A stretch of 64,000 nucleotides of DNA from positions 1-64,000 of the forward strand of contig JADZEI010000021.1 in NCBI GenBank assembly GCA_020850615.1, given 5' to 3'. Source of the DNA: Dehalococcoidia bacterium (GTDB lineage Bacteria; Chloroflexota; Dehalococcoidia; Tepidiformales; Tepidiformaceae). The position numbers and the translations under genes are program-made. Shown in pieces: positions 63,103 through 64,000 of the stretch (within the stretch, counting starts at the first letter, position 1; each line of letters begins with the position of its first letter). The notes beneath the pieces were generated by a model. That model was not told where the DNA came from and did no database searches. It saw nothing but the letters and a program-made list of their open reading frames with translations.

Positions 63103-63129
63103 GACTTAGTGTCTCAGGTACACTAAGTC
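63103..63129. promoter_or_regulatory. palindrome upstream of nadB
   Basis: GACTTAGTGT and ACACTAAGTC are exact 10-base inverted arms around CTCAGGT. The site is 34 bases before the nadB GTG and overlaps a TACACT hexamer that could be the -10 box. It is a good candidate for an NAD-biosynthesis repressor site (NrtR/NiaR-like), but the factor is not known. No copy was seen upstream of nadE. Confidence 0.6.
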
Positions 63130-63162
63130 GGCGAGGGGCAGGGAGCCCGGGAAGGACAGCAT

Positions 63163-64000
63163 GTGAGCATCCCGCGGGGATACCGGGTCATCGTCATCGG
63201 CAGCGGCATCGCGGGCCTGTTCGTCGCGCTGGAGGCGCGGCGGCTGGGCCCGGTCCTGGTGCTCACCAAGGGCAGCATCGACGACTGCAATACGCGCTGG
63301 GCCCAGGGCGGCATCGCCGCGGCCGTGGGCGCGCTCGATTCGGCCGAGCAGCACTACCGCGACACCATCGCCGCTGGCGCCGGGCTGGTCGACGAAGAAG
63401 CGGCCCGCGTGCTCACGACGGAAGCGCCCGGGCGCATCCGCGACCTGATCGCCTACGGCGTCGCGTTCGACGAAGTCGGCGGGGAGGTGGCGCTGGGGCG
63501 GGAGGCCGCGCATAGCGCCTCGCGGATCCTTCACGCGGGGGGCGACCGCACCGGGGCGGCAATCGAAACGGCGCTTTCGGGCGCGGCCCGGCTCCCCGGG
63601 ATCACGATCCTGGACCACACGATCGTGACGCGGCTCGTCGTCGAGCGCGGCGCGATCACCGGCGTCGAAGCGGTAGACCTGGCGAGCGGCGGCGTCGAGG
63701 CGTTCGAGGCGCCGGCGGTGGTCCTCGCGACGGGCGGCGCCGGGCAGCTCTTTTCGCACACGACGAACCCGGAGGTCGCGACCGGCGACGGCGTGGCGCT
63801 CGCATACGACGCCGGTGCGGAGATCGGCGACATCGAGTTCTACCAGTTCCACCCGACGGCGCTGCGGTTGCGCGGCGGGCCGCCGTTCCTGATTTCGGAA
63901 GCGGTGCGGGGCGAAGGCGCGGTGCTGCGCAACGCCGGGGGCGAGGCGTTCATGCCGCGCTACCACGAGCTGGCCGACCTGGCCCCGCGGGACGTGGTGG
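63163..64000 (+). CDS. nadB: L-aspartate oxidase, 5' part
   Basis: The frame starts at GTG after AAGGA and runs off the window after about 279 residues. The start YRVIVIGSGIAGLFVALEA is the FAD Rossmann motif, with TRWAQGGIAAAVGALDSAEQHYRDTIAAGAGLVDE typical of NadB, and EFYQFHPTALRLRG near residue 223 holding a substrate-binding His. It oxidises aspartate to iminoaspartate, the first step to NAD. The 3' half is outside the window, so nadA/nadC context is unknown. Confidence 0.93.
   Translation, partial: MSIPRGYRVIVIGSGIAGLFVALEARRLGPVLVLTKGSIDDCNTRWAQGGIAAAVGALDSAEQHYRDTIAAGAGLVDEEAARVLTTEAPGRIRDLIAYGVAFDEVGGEVALGREAAHSASRILHAGGDRTGAAIETALSGAARLPGITILDHTIVTRLVVERGAITGVEAVDLASGGVEAFEAPAVVLATGGAGQLFSHTTNPEVATGDGVALAYDAGAEIGDIEFYQFHPTALRLRGGPPFLISEAVRGEGAVLRNAGGEAFMPRYHELADLAPRDVV

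Overview
This is a GC-rich chromosomal stretch with about 70 protein genes, no tRNA or rRNA genes, no CRISPR array, and no insertion sequence or prophage that I can recognise. The mixture suggests a member of the Chloroflexota, perhaps a Dehalococcoidia or Tepidiforma-like lineage. The clues are many secreted lipoproteins with Thr/Pro-rich linkers, LLM flavin oxidoreductases, several CoA and thiamine-diphosphate enzymes, DinB-family proteins, frequent GTG/TTG starts and a T-box-controlled thrS. This placement is an inference from gene content. No marker gene in the window settles it.

Layout. 1-5.2 kb: a DinB-like protein, a lipoprotein hydrolase, HAD and histidine-phosphatase genes, a secreted cupredoxin, and an ECF sigma / RskA-type anti-sigma pair. 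5.3-10 kb: glutamine-dependent NAD synthetase, a repeat-filled gap, an alpha/beta-hydrolase without a visible Ser nucleophile, and a luciferase-like monooxygenase. 10-19.8 kb: one long minus-strand urea block, ureABC-F-G-D followed by urtABCDE. It would import urea with an ABC transporter and hydrolyse it; no ureE is seen. 20-26.7 kb: a CoA-transferase pair, a lipoprotein with a CRP-like site upstream, a sigma factor fused to an anti-sigma zinc motif, membrane anchor and external domain, an M23-like protein, DUF192 and aroQ. 26.9-29.8 kb: a T-box leader, thrS, a bidirectional terminator and coaE. 30-46 kb: mostly CoA and acyl metabolism (two ThDP lyases, enoyl-CoA hydratase, two MaoC proteins, an acyl-CoA-dehydrogenase-fold enzyme, a zinc alcohol dehydrogenase), with a histidine kinase and small membrane proteins. 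At 33.1-33.7 kb a small helix-turn-helix gene and a 13-residue Lys-rich ORF flank four tandem palindromes. 46-53.7 kb: mfd, a membrane-anchored LuxR-type regulator, a hydrolase and a HicAB toxin-antitoxin pair with a third overlapping gene. 53.8-64 kb: a divergent PNPOx/MocR pair, a 90-bp tandem repeat, ilvE, lipoproteins, two DinB proteins, enolase, peptide deformylase and the start of nadB.

Two genome-wide features stand out. First, at least twelve genes have a TAnnnT hexamer ending 6-9 nt before the start codon and no Shine-Dalgarno sequence, as expected for leaderless mRNAs. Genes with good Shine-Dalgarno sequences lie beside them. Second, several intergenic gaps carry period-7 tandem repeats directly downstream of stop codons, plus longer dispersed repeats and a recurring GC-rich hairpin.

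The best candidates for undescribed biology are the operator array with the micropeptide and HTH gene, the two single-chain transmembrane regulators (sigma fusion and LuxR fusion), and the predicted translational T-box on thrS.
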